Notes under the pieces: generated by a model
The model's database searches: none
Seen by the model: only the letters and a program-made list of their open reading frames with translations
Told to the model about the DNA's origin: nothing
Part shown: positions 1 to 7,674 of the stretch, in pieces
Layout: every line of letters starts with the position of its first letter
Position numbering within the stretch: position 1 is the first letter of the stretch
Source of the DNA: Providencia alcalifaciens DSM 30120
GTDB lineage: Bacteria > Pseudomonadota > Gammaproteobacteria > Enterobacterales > Enterobacteriaceae
Reading direction: 5' to 3'
Length of the DNA stretch: 64,000 nucleotides
NCBI RefSeq assembly: GCF_000173415.1
Contig: NZ_ABXW01000007.1
Span: forward strand, 1 to 64,000
Program-made: the position numbers and the translations under genes

Positions 1-19
1 TGAGCGGGCTTCTTAAATT

Positions 20-95
20 TGGCTCCTCCAGCTGGACTTGAACCAGCGACATACGGATTAACAGTCCGCCGTTCTACCGACTGAACTATGGAGGA
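20..95 (-). tRNA. tRNA-Asn (anticodon GTT)
   Basis: Read on the minus strand this folds as a complete cloverleaf of 76 nt. The 7-bp acceptor stem starts TCCTCCA, the D-arm is AGTTCAGTCGGTAGAAC, the anticodon loop CTGTTAA carries GTT (60-62), and the T-loop is TTCAAGT. The terminal CCA is encoded (20-22). The sequence is nearly identical to enterobacterial tRNA-Asn. Confidence 0.97.
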
Positions 96-231
96 ATTGG
101 GTTGTTCCTGAGAACGAGGCGAATATTAACGATATCACCTCGACCTGTCAACGATAAAAATAGAAAATAAATTCAATTGCTCATTCGCTGCTCATTACGA
201 ATAAAAACTACGCTATATTGTTGATAACGTT

Positions 232-735
232 TTAATTTTGAGCGGCTAAAGTAACTTGTGTTGGCGCAGAAACTTCGGGATAGGCAATATGATAGATATC
301 ATAAAAGGAGATAGACCCCTTTAATGCTAACAAACGAGAAATTTCCTGTTTGTTAGCCGCGCTGACTTCTGGCGATTCTAGCATTTTATTTAACGCGTCT
401 TCCGATACAGTTTCAGTGACAAACCATTCGCCGTTATAGCAAACGCGCAAATCTAACACGCCAATATCTTCAAAATGGTAAACCGGTTTGATATCAAATA
501 GCAGAACACTTGCCAGTATAATAAATAAGAGGGTTATTCCCAGAGTCCAATAAGGTCCAAAGTAGGGGGCATACCATAAGATCACAGCAAGTGGTAAATA
601 GGCTGCAATCATCCCAATACATAAATAAGGGTGGTTAGCGAGAAATTGGCTATTAAAGTAAGGTTTACCATCACGTTGCTCACGTTGGTTGATGGTATTT
701 AAGTCGTCGATAAGTATTTGTTTGATAATATCCAT
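232..735 (-). CDS. ylaC: YlaC family inner-membrane protein
   Basis: A 167-residue protein resembling E. coli YlaC (about 156 aa) along its whole length. Shared stretches include the N-terminal region with REQRDGKP, the central EDIGVLDLRVCYNGEW and the C-terminal SFYDI. Two hydrophobic segments (about residues 37-56 and 63-82) predict a small inner-membrane protein with cytosolic ends. No biochemical function is established for the family. The gene runs toward tRNA-Asn. The ribosome-binding site is weak. The ATG at 735 is chosen because it aligns with the family N-terminus. Confidence 0.85.
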   Translation of the reverse strand: MDIIKQILIDDLNTINQREQRDGKPYFNSQFLANHPYLCIGMIAAYLPLAVILWYAPYFGPYWTLGITLLFIILASVLLFDIKPVYHFEDIGVLDLRVCYNGEWFVTETVSEDALNKMLESPEVSAANKQEISRLLALKGSISFYDIYHIAYPEVSAPTQVTLAAQN

Positions 736-980
736 GGTAAGTGACTCTCTGTCAGATATCTATACTAGGAGGGTATCATGGAGGGAACGAATTGTTATAT
801 ATCAGTTAAAAAAAATATTTAACTGGATTGTCATTGTTTCAGGTTTATTTCGCCTTCTTTCAAGAAAAGGGGATGGTTGTGTCCTAAATAAATCTTTAAA
901 ATATCAATAAAATGCAGCTTTTTTGTTAACATAATCCTACTCAAAAGTGATGTACCCGAAAAAATGGCAATATTTTTGAG

Positions 981-1216
981 ATTACATGTATAAAATAGTT
1001 GCTATTATCTCAAAGTCATGAGTTAATGAGCATCGGCCTGTTTAGCAGTCCTATTTGATGTACGAGTACTGAGTTAGTGTGTTCTAAAGAAAAAAGTTAT
1101 CACAGATAGCCTTTGACCGTGACGCTTCATCTTAGTGTTTCCCTGATTAAATAGTTGACTCTGGCCCGTATATGCCAAAAGGCAAGTTTTTTTGATGTTA
1201 TATAGGAAAAAGTCAA
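981..1216 (+). promoter_or_regulatory. Promoter and long 5' leader of the cold-shock gene
   Basis: About 480 bp without a gene precede the cold-shock CDS. An extended -10 (TGC-TATTAT, -10 hexamer at 1003-1008) with a weak ATTACA -35 at 981-986 (16-bp spacer) would start transcription near 1015 and give a leader of about 200 nt. Just before the ribosome-binding site lies ATGCC-AAAA-GGCA (about 1172-1183), resembling the GCC-GAAA-GGC hairpin of the E. coli cspA leader. Cold-shock genes of this family are usually controlled by such leaders. The promoter assignment is inferred. Confidence 0.45.
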
Positions 1217-1429
1217 ATGTCCGACAAAATGAAAGGTCAAGTTAAGTGGTTCAACGAGTCTAAAGGCTTCGGTTTCATCACTCCAGCTGATGGTAGCAAA
1301 GACGTTTTCGTCCACTTCTCTGCCATTCAGGGCAATGGTTTCAAAACTCTGGCAGAAGGCCAGCAAGTTGAATTCACCATTGAAAACGGTGCAAAAGGCC
1401 CAGCAGCTGCTAACGTAACTGCTATCTAA
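1217..1429 (+). CDS. cspE: Cold-shock protein, CspA family (CspE-like)
   Basis: A single cold-shock domain of 70 residues, an OB-fold RNA/DNA chaperone. Both nucleic-acid-binding motifs are intact: RNP1 (KGFGFITP, about 17-24) and RNP2 (VFVHFSAI, about 31-38). The context [10 protein letters not shown] and [10 protein letters not shown] is closer to E. coli CspE and CspC than to CspA, but the N-terminus MSDKM is CspA/B-like, so the paralogue name is tentative. An AGGAAA ribosome-binding site precedes the ATG. The gene stands alone, with a long leader upstream and a strong terminator downstream. Confidence 0.9.
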   Translation: MSDKMKGQVKWFNESKGFGFITPADGSKDVFVHFSAIQGNGFKTLAEGQQVEFTIENGAKGPAAANVTAI

Positions 1430-1452
1430 GCTAATTGCTTAACTGATTTTCT

Positions 1453-1483
1453 AAAGCCCGTCCTTTTTAAGGACGGGCTTTTT
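1453..1483 (+). terminator. Rho-independent terminator of the cold-shock gene
   Basis: A perfect 10-bp stem, AAGCCCGTCC (1454-1463) with GGACGGGCTT (1471-1480), has a 7-nt loop and a T-run to 1483. Confidence 0.93.
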
Positions 1484-1778
1484 CGTATGTGCAGAATTTA
1501 ATAAATTAATACGAAAAAATAATTAATATTTAAATCTTTACTTAATAATTTGCCACATCTATACTCAGGGCACATTAACCTATTGGAGATAAATTACTTG
1601 GACAGTCAGAGTTGTCATAAAAACTTAATTTAATTGGCAAGTAATTAATAATCTCTTCTATTAACTGCTTGCCACGATGGCGGGCGGTATCTGATGTATC
1701 TCATCACTCATACTCCCTGATTTAAATAATAAATTTCATTTTTAGATGGAATGATCACTGTTGCAGTGAGTGTGTATC

Positions 1779-1826
1779 ATGACAGTTTATATTTATTCTC
1801 TATTCCCTCCGGGCAATAGCCATTAA
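1779..1826 (+). CDS. Candidate leader peptide MTVYIYSLFPPGNSH upstream of the mgtC-like gene
   Basis: A 15-codon ORF starting with ATG, with consecutive proline codons CCT-CCG at positions 10-11. Its TAA stop (1824-1826) overlaps the first arm of the hairpin at 1825-1854, so a translating or stalled ribosome would change whether the hairpin forms. The ribosome-binding site is poor (GTGAG upstream). The ORF is far too short to call as a gene on coding statistics. It is listed because its position, prolines and hairpin match known Mg2+-transporter leader peptides. Confidence 0.35.
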   Translation: MTVYIYSLFPPGNSH

Positions 1827-1855
1827 ATACTGAATATTTATTTATTCAGTATTTT
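1825..1855 (+). promoter_or_regulatory. 12-bp leader hairpin, possible attenuator
   Basis: Perfect complementarity between AAATACTGAATA (1825-1836) and TATTCAGTATTT (1843-1854), with a 6-nt loop and one extra T after the second arm. It lies between the leader ORF and the mgtC-like start. It is AT-rich and the T-tract is short, so whether it terminates transcription by itself is uncertain. Confidence 0.5.
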
Positions 1856-1914
1856 GGCATGGGCTTTTTATTATGCTCATTAATTGTTATCCATTATTTG
1901 ATGGAGGGATCATT

Positions 1915-2613
1915 ATGTTTTTCACTCACGAGATATTAAATCTTTTATCCGCTATGTGCCTTGGTGCATTAATTGGAGCTGAGCGCCAATGGCGTCAAAG
2001 GATGGCGGGATTACGCACGAATGCATTAGTTGCCACGGGAGCGGCGGTATTTATTTTGAGTTCAGTAACCACTTCACCGGATAGCCCTGGTCGAATTGCT
2101 GCACAAATTGTGTCAGGAATTGGTTTTTTAGGCGCAGGGGTGATTATGCGTGAAGGCATGAATATTAGAGGACTGAATACAGCAGCAACATTGTGGTGCT
2201 CAGCAGGGATTGGCGTGTTATGCGGTTTGGGGCAATATTCACTAGCGATAATGGCTACTTTATTGATTTTATGTGCAAATATTTTATTGCGAGAGGCTGC
2301 AGCAAAAATTAATCGCCAGCCACAACAACAAGCATTAGATGTGGAACAGCGTTATAAAATTCGAGTGATGTGTCACCAAGGTGATGAAATTCTGGTTAGA
2401 ACGTTGATTTTACAAGCCATAAATGGATTGCATATTCGTCTACAGTCACTGAGTAGTGCAGATACATTGAAATCAGAACAGCTGGAAGTGTGCGCAGAGT
2501 TCCTTGCTACCCCTGCGGAGCAAAAAGAGATTGAAGCATTGGTATGCCGCATTAGCCTTGAACAAAGTGTTAGTGCCATCAATTGGAAAGTGGCATCTGA
2601 GCTACCCGCTTGA
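1915..2613 (+). CDS. MgtC/SapB family membrane protein
   Basis: A 232-residue protein with the MgtC/SapB domain. The N-terminal half carries the family hallmark around LGALIGAERQWRQRMAGLRTNALV and then GIGFLGAGVIMREG, with about four to five membrane segments (residues 1-130). A soluble ACT-like C-terminal region of about 90 residues follows. The start at 1915 is preferred over the in-frame ATG at 1873 because GGAGGG lies just upstream and the protein then begins at the first membrane helix, as in homologues. Salmonella MgtC helps survival in low Mg2+ and inside macrophages, partly by restraining the F-ATPase. A Mg2+-transporting ATPase follows 145 bp downstream, the arrangement of Salmonella mgtCB. 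Assignment as true virulence-type MgtC rather than the housekeeping SapB/YhiD branch is uncertain. Confidence 0.85.
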   Translation: MFFTHEILNLLSAMCLGALIGAERQWRQRMAGLRTNALVATGAAVFILSSVTTSPDSPGRIAAQIVSGIGFLGAGVIMREGMNIRGLNTAATLWCSAGIGVLCGLGQYSLAIMATLLILCANILLREAAAKINRQPQQQALDVEQRYKIRVMCHQGDEILVRTLILQAINGLHIRLQSLSSADTLKSEQLEVCAEFLATPAEQKEIEALVCRISLEQSVSAINWKVASELPA

Positions 2614-2645
2614 TTGCCGAAAATTAACTGATTAAAGGAGCCGAA

Positions 2646-2696
2646 ATGGACGATCACCCTCCGTCTTGGAGATATAAACAGGAGCTATCTGGCTAA
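2646..2696 (+). CDS. Candidate leader peptide MDDHPPSWRYKQELSG upstream of the Mg2+ ATPase
   Basis: A 16-codon ORF between the mgtC-like and ATPase genes. It has a strong ribosome-binding site (AAAGGAG, 6 nt before the ATG) and adjacent proline codons CCT-CCG at positions 5-6. Its last codons and stop lie inside the first arm of the hairpin at 2684-2721. This architecture parallels mgtL in front of enterobacterial mgtA, where slow translation of Pro codons in low Mg2+ permits readthrough. The sequence does not match MgtL, so this is a structural analogy only. Confidence 0.5.
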   Translation: MDDHPPSWRYKQELSG

Positions 2697-2726
2697 AATA
2701 CAATATTTTCAGTCAGATAGCGTTTT
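2684..2726 (+). terminator. Leader hairpin with T-run, probable attenuator of the ATPase gene
   Basis: GCTATCTG (2684-2691) pairs with CAGATAGC (2714-2721). The stem continues inward through a G-T wobble, CT/AG and an AAAATA/TATTTT segment with one bulged C (2710), closing on a 3-nt loop. GTTTTG follows. The stop codon of the leader ORF (2694-2696) is inside the stem, so ribosome progress would disrupt it. Confidence 0.6.
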
Positions 2727-2758
2727 GAAAGTACAGCTGTACTCATAGAGATAACGTT

Positions 2759-5461
2759 ATGACTGAAATAAGGCATCCGCGCAAAGGCGCAAAAGCCCCC
2801 GCACGCCAAAAATTCATTGTTGGCGAACAAGCGAGCAAAAACATTGAGCAAGTTCTCAATGAATACCAAACTAACCTTTTAGGTCTCTCTGAAAATGAGG
2901 CTTTAGATCGCTTAGTCATTGAAGGCGAGAATGAAGTTGCTCATGAAAAAGCGCCCCCAGCTTGGAAGCAATTACTCACTTCTTTTAAAAACCCATTCAT
3001 TTTTGTTTTGATGATTCTTGCGATTGTGAGCTTTTTTACGGATTACGTGATCCCAAAACGTCAAGGTGAAGAAACTGACTTAACTGGCGTTATCATTATT
3101 GTGACGATGGTTGTATTAAGTGGGCTGCTACGTTTTTGGCAAGAATATCGCACTAATAAAGCCGCTGAAGCTTTGAAATCGTTGGTACGAACAACCGCAA
3201 CGGTATTTCGTCGTGATAATAGAACAGGGCGCTCTACCCGCAAGGAAGTGCCAATCAAGTGCTTAGTTCCTGGAGATATTGTTTTATTATCTGCGGGAGA
3301 TATGGTTCCAGCTGATTTGAAATTAGTTGAATCTCGTGATCTATTTATTAGCCAAGCAATTCTGACTGGCGAATCTATTCCAGTCGAAAAATATGACACG
3401 CTGGCGAATGTTTCGGCGAAAAGTTTGGAACCCGCATCCCCTACAGAGAATGAGCTTCTTGAAATTTCAAATATCTGTTTGATGGGTACAAATGTAACTA
3501 GTGGCACTGCAAGGGGAATTGTGGTGGCGACAGGAAGCAAAACCTACTTAGGTTCACTGGCAAAATCGATAGTGGGTACTCGGGCGCAAACAGCTTTCGA
3601 CCGTGGAGTGAATAGTGTTAGCTGGCTATTGATTCGCTTTATGTTGGTCATGGTGCCAATTGTTTTATTAATCAATGGGTTCACTAAGGGCGATTGGTTT
3701 GAGGCAACGCTATTTTCACTGGCTGTTGCGGTCGGTCTAACGCCTGAAATGTTGCCGATGATTGTCAGCTCAAACCTTGCAAAAGGCGCGATAGCCATGT
3801 CTAAACATAAGGTTATTGTTAAGCGTCTCAATGCGATTCAAAACTTTGGCGCGATGGATGTACTCTGTACTGACAAAACAGGAACATTGACACAAGATCG
3901 TATTATTTTAGAGCATTATCTCGACAGTAATGGGCAAAAAGATAGCCGAATTTTACAATTAGCTTGGTTGAACAGCTTCCATCAAAGTGGCGCTAAAAAC
4001 ATGATGGACCAAGCCATTATTCGGCGCGGTCGTGGCAATGATAAAGTTGAGCAGTTAAAAGCTTACCAAAAAATTGACGAGCTACCCTTTGACTTTATTC
4101 GCCGAAAACTCTCTGTGACGGTAAAAACTCCGAAGGGAGAAGCATTATTGATCTGTAAAGGGGCTGCTGAAGAAATGTTAGCAGTTTGCCAAAGTTATCA
4201 GCAAGATGGGCACTCAGTTTTATTAGATGATCACGCGAAAGCTAGGATTGCGGAGTTGGTCAGCGATTATAATAAACAGGGTTTTCGAGTATTGTTGTTG
4301 GCAACACGCTCATTAAATGATGCTGAAGCTTCATTACCGTTATCAGCCCAAGCTGAGCAGCAGCTTGAATTACAAGGCATTCTTACGTTTTTAGATCCCG
4401 CGAAAGAAAGTGCTATTTCTGCCATCGCAGCGTTAAGAGAAAACGGTGTCATGGTGAAAGTTCTCACGGGTGATAATGCGGTGATCACGGAAAAAATTTG
4501 CCATGATGTGGGGCTCAATATCGATGAAATCATGACTGGTCTTGAAGTCGAGGCAATGAATGATGATGATTTAAAAGCTAAAGTTGAGCAAGTTTCGGTA
4601 TTCTGTAAGTTAACGCCTTTACAAAAATCTCGGATTTTAAAACTGTTGCAAGCCAATGGACATACCGTTGGTTTTCTCGGGGATGGGATTAATGATGCAC
4701 CGGCTTTACGGGATGCGGATGTCGGGATCTCTGTGGATACAGGTACCGATATTGCGAAAGAGTCTGCGGATATTATTCTACTAGAAAAAGATTTAATGGT
4801 ATTGGAGCAGGGGGTTATCAAAGGCAGGGAGACCTTTGGGAATATTATTAAATATTTAAATATGACCGCCAGCTCCAACTTTGGAAATGTCTTTTCCGTG
4901 CTAATTGCCAGTGCATTTATTCCCTTCTTACCCATGCTAGCCATTCATTTACTGGTTCAAAACTTGCTGTACGATATGTCCCAATTAGCATTACCTTGGG
5001 ACAAAATGGACAAAGAATTTTTAAAACGACCGCGTAAATGGGATGCAAAAAATATTGGACGATTTATGATTTGGATTGGCCCAACATCCTCTATTTTTGA
5101 TATCACAACATTTGCGTTGATGTGGTATGTGTTCCAAGCCAATAGCGTGGCACATGAAGCGCTATTTCAATCCGGTTGGTTTGTTGAAGGATTATTATCG
5201 CAAACCTTGGTGGTTCATATGTTACGAACACAAAAAATTCCATTTATTCAGAGTACGGCGGCATTACCTGTATTATTGACGACAGGGATTATTATGGCGC
5301 TTGGACTTTATATTCCATTCTCGTCCTTTGGTACTATGATTGGTCTACAGCCTTTACCAATGGAATATTTCCCTTGGTTAGTGTTGACATTAGTTAGTTA
5401 CTGTTTTGTTGCTCAAGGAATGAAGCACATTTATATTAAACGCTTCGGGACTTGGTTGTAA
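2759..5461 (+). CDS. mgtA: Magnesium-transporting P-type ATPase (MgtA/MgtB type)
   Basis: A 900-residue P3B-type ATPase that brings Mg2+ into the cytoplasm down its gradient using ATP. E. coli MgtA is 898 aa. Domains in order: an N-terminal cation-ATPase domain, two membrane segments (about 75-125), the actuator domain with the LTGES motif (about 202-206), two further membrane segments (about 285-345), the phosphorylation site DKTGTLT (about 371-377), the nucleotide-binding domain, the hinge motif GDGINDAP (about 641-648) and six C-terminal membrane segments. All catalytic motifs are intact. It lies downstream of the mgtC-like gene, as mgtB does in Salmonella, so MgtA versus MgtB naming is arbitrary here. 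The intervening leader ORF and hairpin suggest transcription attenuation. Confidence 0.93.
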   Translation: MTEIRHPRKGAKAPARQKFIVGEQASKNIEQVLNEYQTNLLGLSENEALDRLVIEGENEVAHEKAPPAWKQLLTSFKNPFIFVLMILAIVSFFTDYVIPKRQGEETDLTGVIIIVTMVVLSGLLRFWQEYRTNKAAEALKSLVRTTATVFRRDNRTGRSTRKEVPIKCLVPGDIVLLSAGDMVPADLKLVESRDLFISQAILTGESIPVEKYDTLANVSAKSLEPASPTENELLEISNICLMGTNVTSGTARGIVVATGSKTYLGSLAKSIVGTRAQTAFDRGVNSVSWLLIRFMLVMVPIVLLINGFTKGDWFEATLFSLAVAVGLTPEMLPMIVSSNLAKGAIAMSKHKVIVKRLNAIQNFGAMDVLCTDKTGTLTQDRIILEHYLDSNGQKDSRILQLAWLNSFHQSGAKNMMDQAIIRRGRGNDKVEQLKAYQKIDELPFDFIRRKLSVTVKTPKGEALLICKGAAEEMLAVCQSYQQDGHSVLLDDHAKARIAELVSDYNKQGFRVLLLATRSLNDAEASLPLSAQAEQQLELQGILTFLDPAKESAISAIAALRENGVMVKVLTGDNAVITEKICHDVGLNIDEIMTGLEVEAMNDDDLKAKVEQVSVFCKLTPLQKSRILKLLQANGHTVGFLGDGINDAPALRDADVGISVDTGTDIAKESADIILLEKDLMVLEQGVIKGRETFGNIIKYLNMTASSNFGNVFSVLIASAFIPFLPMLAIHLLVQNLLYDMSQLALPWDKMDKEFLKRPRKWDAKNIGRFMIWIGPTSSIFDITTFALMWYVFQANSVAHEALFQSGWFVEGLLSQTLVVHMLRTQKIPFIQSTAALPVLLTTGIIMALGLYIPFSSFGTMIGLQPLPMEYFPWLVLTLVSYCFVAQGMKHIYIKRFGTWL

Positions 5462-5470
5462 CGTAAAATG

Positions 5471-5493
5471 GGTCACTCCATACTGGAGTGACC
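5471..5493. terminator. Perfect hairpin between the convergent ATPase gene and the 234-aa gene
   Basis: GGTCACTCCA (5471-5480) pairs with TGGAGTGACC (5484-5493) around a 3-nt loop. On the minus strand it is followed by CATTTTA and on the plus strand by no clear T-run, so it probably serves the leftward gene best. Confidence 0.6.
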
Positions 5494-5521
5494 TGCAAGA
5501 AGAAAATTACACTATCGTTTG

Positions 5522-6226
5522 CTAGCTTGCTGATAATTTATAATAGTTTTGCCAATAGATGTATTTTTCATGGTCTATTAGCTTGTTAAATAATTTTGAG
5601 GTCAGATATTTTGTGTTCTGCTTAATTTCATTTAGAGGCAAATCTGGAAATAGGCGCTGACATAGTTCATCGTTAATTGTTGAATTAATATAATTGGTAA
5701 TATAATTAATGGTTTTTTGATCAGAGATATTATGGTGGCAAACTAATCGCTGGATTGCCATCGCTATTTCATTGTTATTATATAGTATGTGTTCAATTGA
5801 TTTTTGTGCCGCGTTAGGCAGGAACGTATAACTACCGAATTGAAGTTTACGATGGACTTGATTATAAATTTTTTGTTTATTTTCCTTGCTAAGCTTCAAA
5901 GAAATATGGCGATGGCGATTAGCAAAATCTTCTCTTGTAGCATCGAAAGTTCGATTAAAAGTCGATGATAGCTGAATAATTTTTTCTTGTTTTTTCCAAT
6001 GCTCAATAGCTTGAGTATCTTTCGGGGTTATTTCTTGTACAGATTTTAAAACATAAGCCATCAATACCCTTTCATTGAATGAAATACTATGATTATTGAT
6101 TGTGAATGTAATATATTTATTTGAAACATTTAATAACTTCTGACTTAATTGGCTATATTCATTTTTAACTTCAATCTTTGATGTTATTTGAATAGGTTTA
6201 TTAGCTTGAATAGCTGATTCAAACAT
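5522..6226 (-). CDS. Hypothetical protein, 234 aa
   Basis: I do not recognise this protein. It is soluble (no signal peptide or membrane segment), rich in Asn, Ile, Lys and Gln, and probably mostly helical. The stretch NRHRHISLKLSKENKQKIYN and the His/Cys pair in LVCHHN are notable but match no motif I know. The ATG at 6226 has a good ribosome-binding site (AAGGAAA). The gene is more AT-rich than the neighbouring Mg2+ ATPase gene, which is compatible with horizontal acquisition. It is a single-gene unit between converging and diverging genes. Confidence 0.65.
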   Translation of the reverse strand: MFESAIQANKPIQITSKIEVKNEYSQLSQKLLNVSNKYITFTINNHSISFNERVLMAYVLKSVQEITPKDTQAIEHWKKQEKIIQLSSTFNRTFDATREDFANRHRHISLKLSKENKQKIYNQVHRKLQFGSYTFLPNAAQKSIEHILYNNNEIAMAIQRLVCHHNISDQKTINYITNYINSTINDELCQRLFPDLPLNEIKQNTKYLTSKLFNKLIDHEKYIYWQNYYKLSAS

Positions 6227-6306
6227 AAAAATTTCCTTTTACTATGTTTATTAAATTAAATAATAGAAAAAAGAAAATGAGAATACTTTCAAAAAACAGT
6301 AGACAA

Positions 6307-6332
6307 TAAAAAAGAGCCATTTAGGCTCTTTA
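6307..6332 (-). terminator. Terminator of the small lipoprotein gene
   Basis: An AAAGAGCC/GGCTCTTT stem (about 6311-6318 and 6324-6331), read on the minus strand, runs into a T-rich tail. Confidence 0.8.
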
Positions 6333-6352
6333 AATAACAGGATAGGAAAGGC

Positions 6353-6664
6353 TTATTGCAGACCTAAAGCTGTTTTCATTTGTTTCATAGCATCAATGCC
6401 TTGCTGGCATGCTTGATCTTGTTGGTCTTTAGGTAAAGCGGCAACTTGCTTTTTACCTTCTTCTAACTGGCCTTTCATTGCATCTAATTGAGCTTTGGCT
6501 TGTGGGTTTTCAGAAGCTTTAGCAATTAAGCTATCAACTTCAGCAAAGTAAGCATTACAAGTTTCAGTTGCGCCTGCAACTTGACCCTTTTTCTCTTCTT
6601 CTGAACACGCAGTGATTGTCAGTGCCAATAAACCCAGTCCACAAGCTAAAATCATCTTTTTCAT
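6353..6664 (-). CDS. Small lipoprotein, DUF5339-like
   Basis: A 103-residue predicted lipoprotein. The type II signal peptide (about 1-19) ends in the lipobox ITAC followed by Ser-Glu-Glu. The mature part is a charged helical protein with two Cys (in ETCNAYF and QACQQG) that could pair. The layout matches the short DUF5339 lipoproteins of Pasteurellaceae and Morganellaceae, whose function is unknown. The ATG at 6664 is chosen over an upstream in-frame TTG because AAGG lies 6 nt before it. A terminator follows directly. Confidence 0.75.
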   Translation of the reverse strand: MKKMILACGLGLLALTITACSEEEKKGQVAGATETCNAYFAEVDSLIAKASENPQAKAQLDAMKGQLEEGKKQVAALPKDQQDQACQQGIDAMKQMKTALGLQ

Positions 6665-6670
6665 AATCAA

Positions 6671-7674
6671 CCTTATTAAAATTATTTATATATAAAGCAA
6701 ATTAAGTATATAAGAGGAACTTCTTTTATCAATGTAACAAATCCTAAAAAGGAAATTGATAATTAATTCATATGGTTAATTTTTAATATAAAAATTTATG
6801 CTTTATAAATGACTTTTGTAATGATAATTATCTAGTGAATTTCTTAAGCGAATATTGTGGTGTATGAAACATAAGGAAGAACCACGAGTAAAAATACGTA
6901 GTGATTCCTGAGATCACCTCATGATATGGATTAACAGCATAAAGACCTTATTGAGTAGTTGATTGTTTTGTAAAAAATGCGTTAAGTAAAAGTAACTAAA
7001 ACTATTATCAAATACGGAAAAGTTAAACTCCTTATAACTTTTATTGTGATATTAATAACTTTTTTTCATATACAGTAAAAATAATTAAAATTGAGAATTA
7101 GCGTAAAAAATAATTTACACTTTACTGATAAAGCTGGACTATCGAATATTCATAGAATTAATTGCTGTACATTTAAAATGCGATTATAGAAGTGAAAGGT
7201 GAGCTGTATCACAAATTTATCAATAAAATGCTTTTCACTATATAATATTGATTTTTAAATTAAATTTTCTTTGAACCTAAAGGGGGTTATCAGGTAAAGT
7301 CTCTGCCTCCAAGGGTACTCTCCTTTCGATTTTTGGCTTTTAAGAGGCAAAATTTTGCTATTTTGGTTAACAACGACTAGGTTCATTTGGTTGACGCTAG
7401 GTCAAATTTGCGTGCAAAATTACTCTCATAAGAAATTCGCCAAAGTGTTTTAGACAGGTTAGAATGCGTCGGATAAAGGGAAATAAATTTTCTTACACTA
7501 CATTCCCAGAAGGATCCACCTTACAAAGGGAAAGTAAGGAAATGAGATAAGGCATTACGCTTATCTCGATATGCAACATAGCAGACATTCATTAATGCTA
7601 TGGGCATGGTATGTATGTAACCGGATTTATCTTGTTACTTTTTATTTTTAAATTACACACAGGGCTTTACCATT
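6671..7674. other. 1-kb AT-rich intergenic region upstream of fliZ
   Basis: I see no gene in this stretch. The only clear structure is an 8-bp hairpin, GAGATAAG (7544-7551) with CTTATCTC (7560-7567), about 110 bp before fliZ. TAAAGTCT near 7296 resembles a sigma-28 -35 element, but there is no GCCGATAA-like -10 at the right distance. The region presumably carries the promoter that fliZ needs once separated from fliA. Confidence 0.5.

Larger units (their letters stand above)
1484..1914 (+). promoter_or_regulatory. Leader region upstream of the mgtC-like gene
   Basis: About 430 bp of non-coding DNA. From left to right it holds a long-range 9-bp inverted repeat (AATTACTTG at 1592-1600, CAAGTAATT at 1638-1646), a 15-codon ORF with a Pro-Pro pair (1779-1826), a perfect 12-bp hairpin (1825-1854), and the mgtC-like ribosome-binding site GGAGGG just before the ATG at 1915. 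mgtC and mgtA leaders in Salmonella contain short Pro-rich ORFs that couple translation to transcription elongation. By analogy this may be a Mg2+- or proline-responsive leader. I did not find a convincing PhoP box. Confidence 0.45.

Noticed and set aside
689..910. A 73-codon plus-strand frame overlapping the start of ylaC
   Set aside because: It overlaps a recognisable gene on the other strand and has no family or ribosome-binding site.
7296..7330. A sigma-28-like -35 element (TAAAGTCT) before fliZ
   Set aside because: No GCCGATAA-like -10 element at 11-bp spacing.
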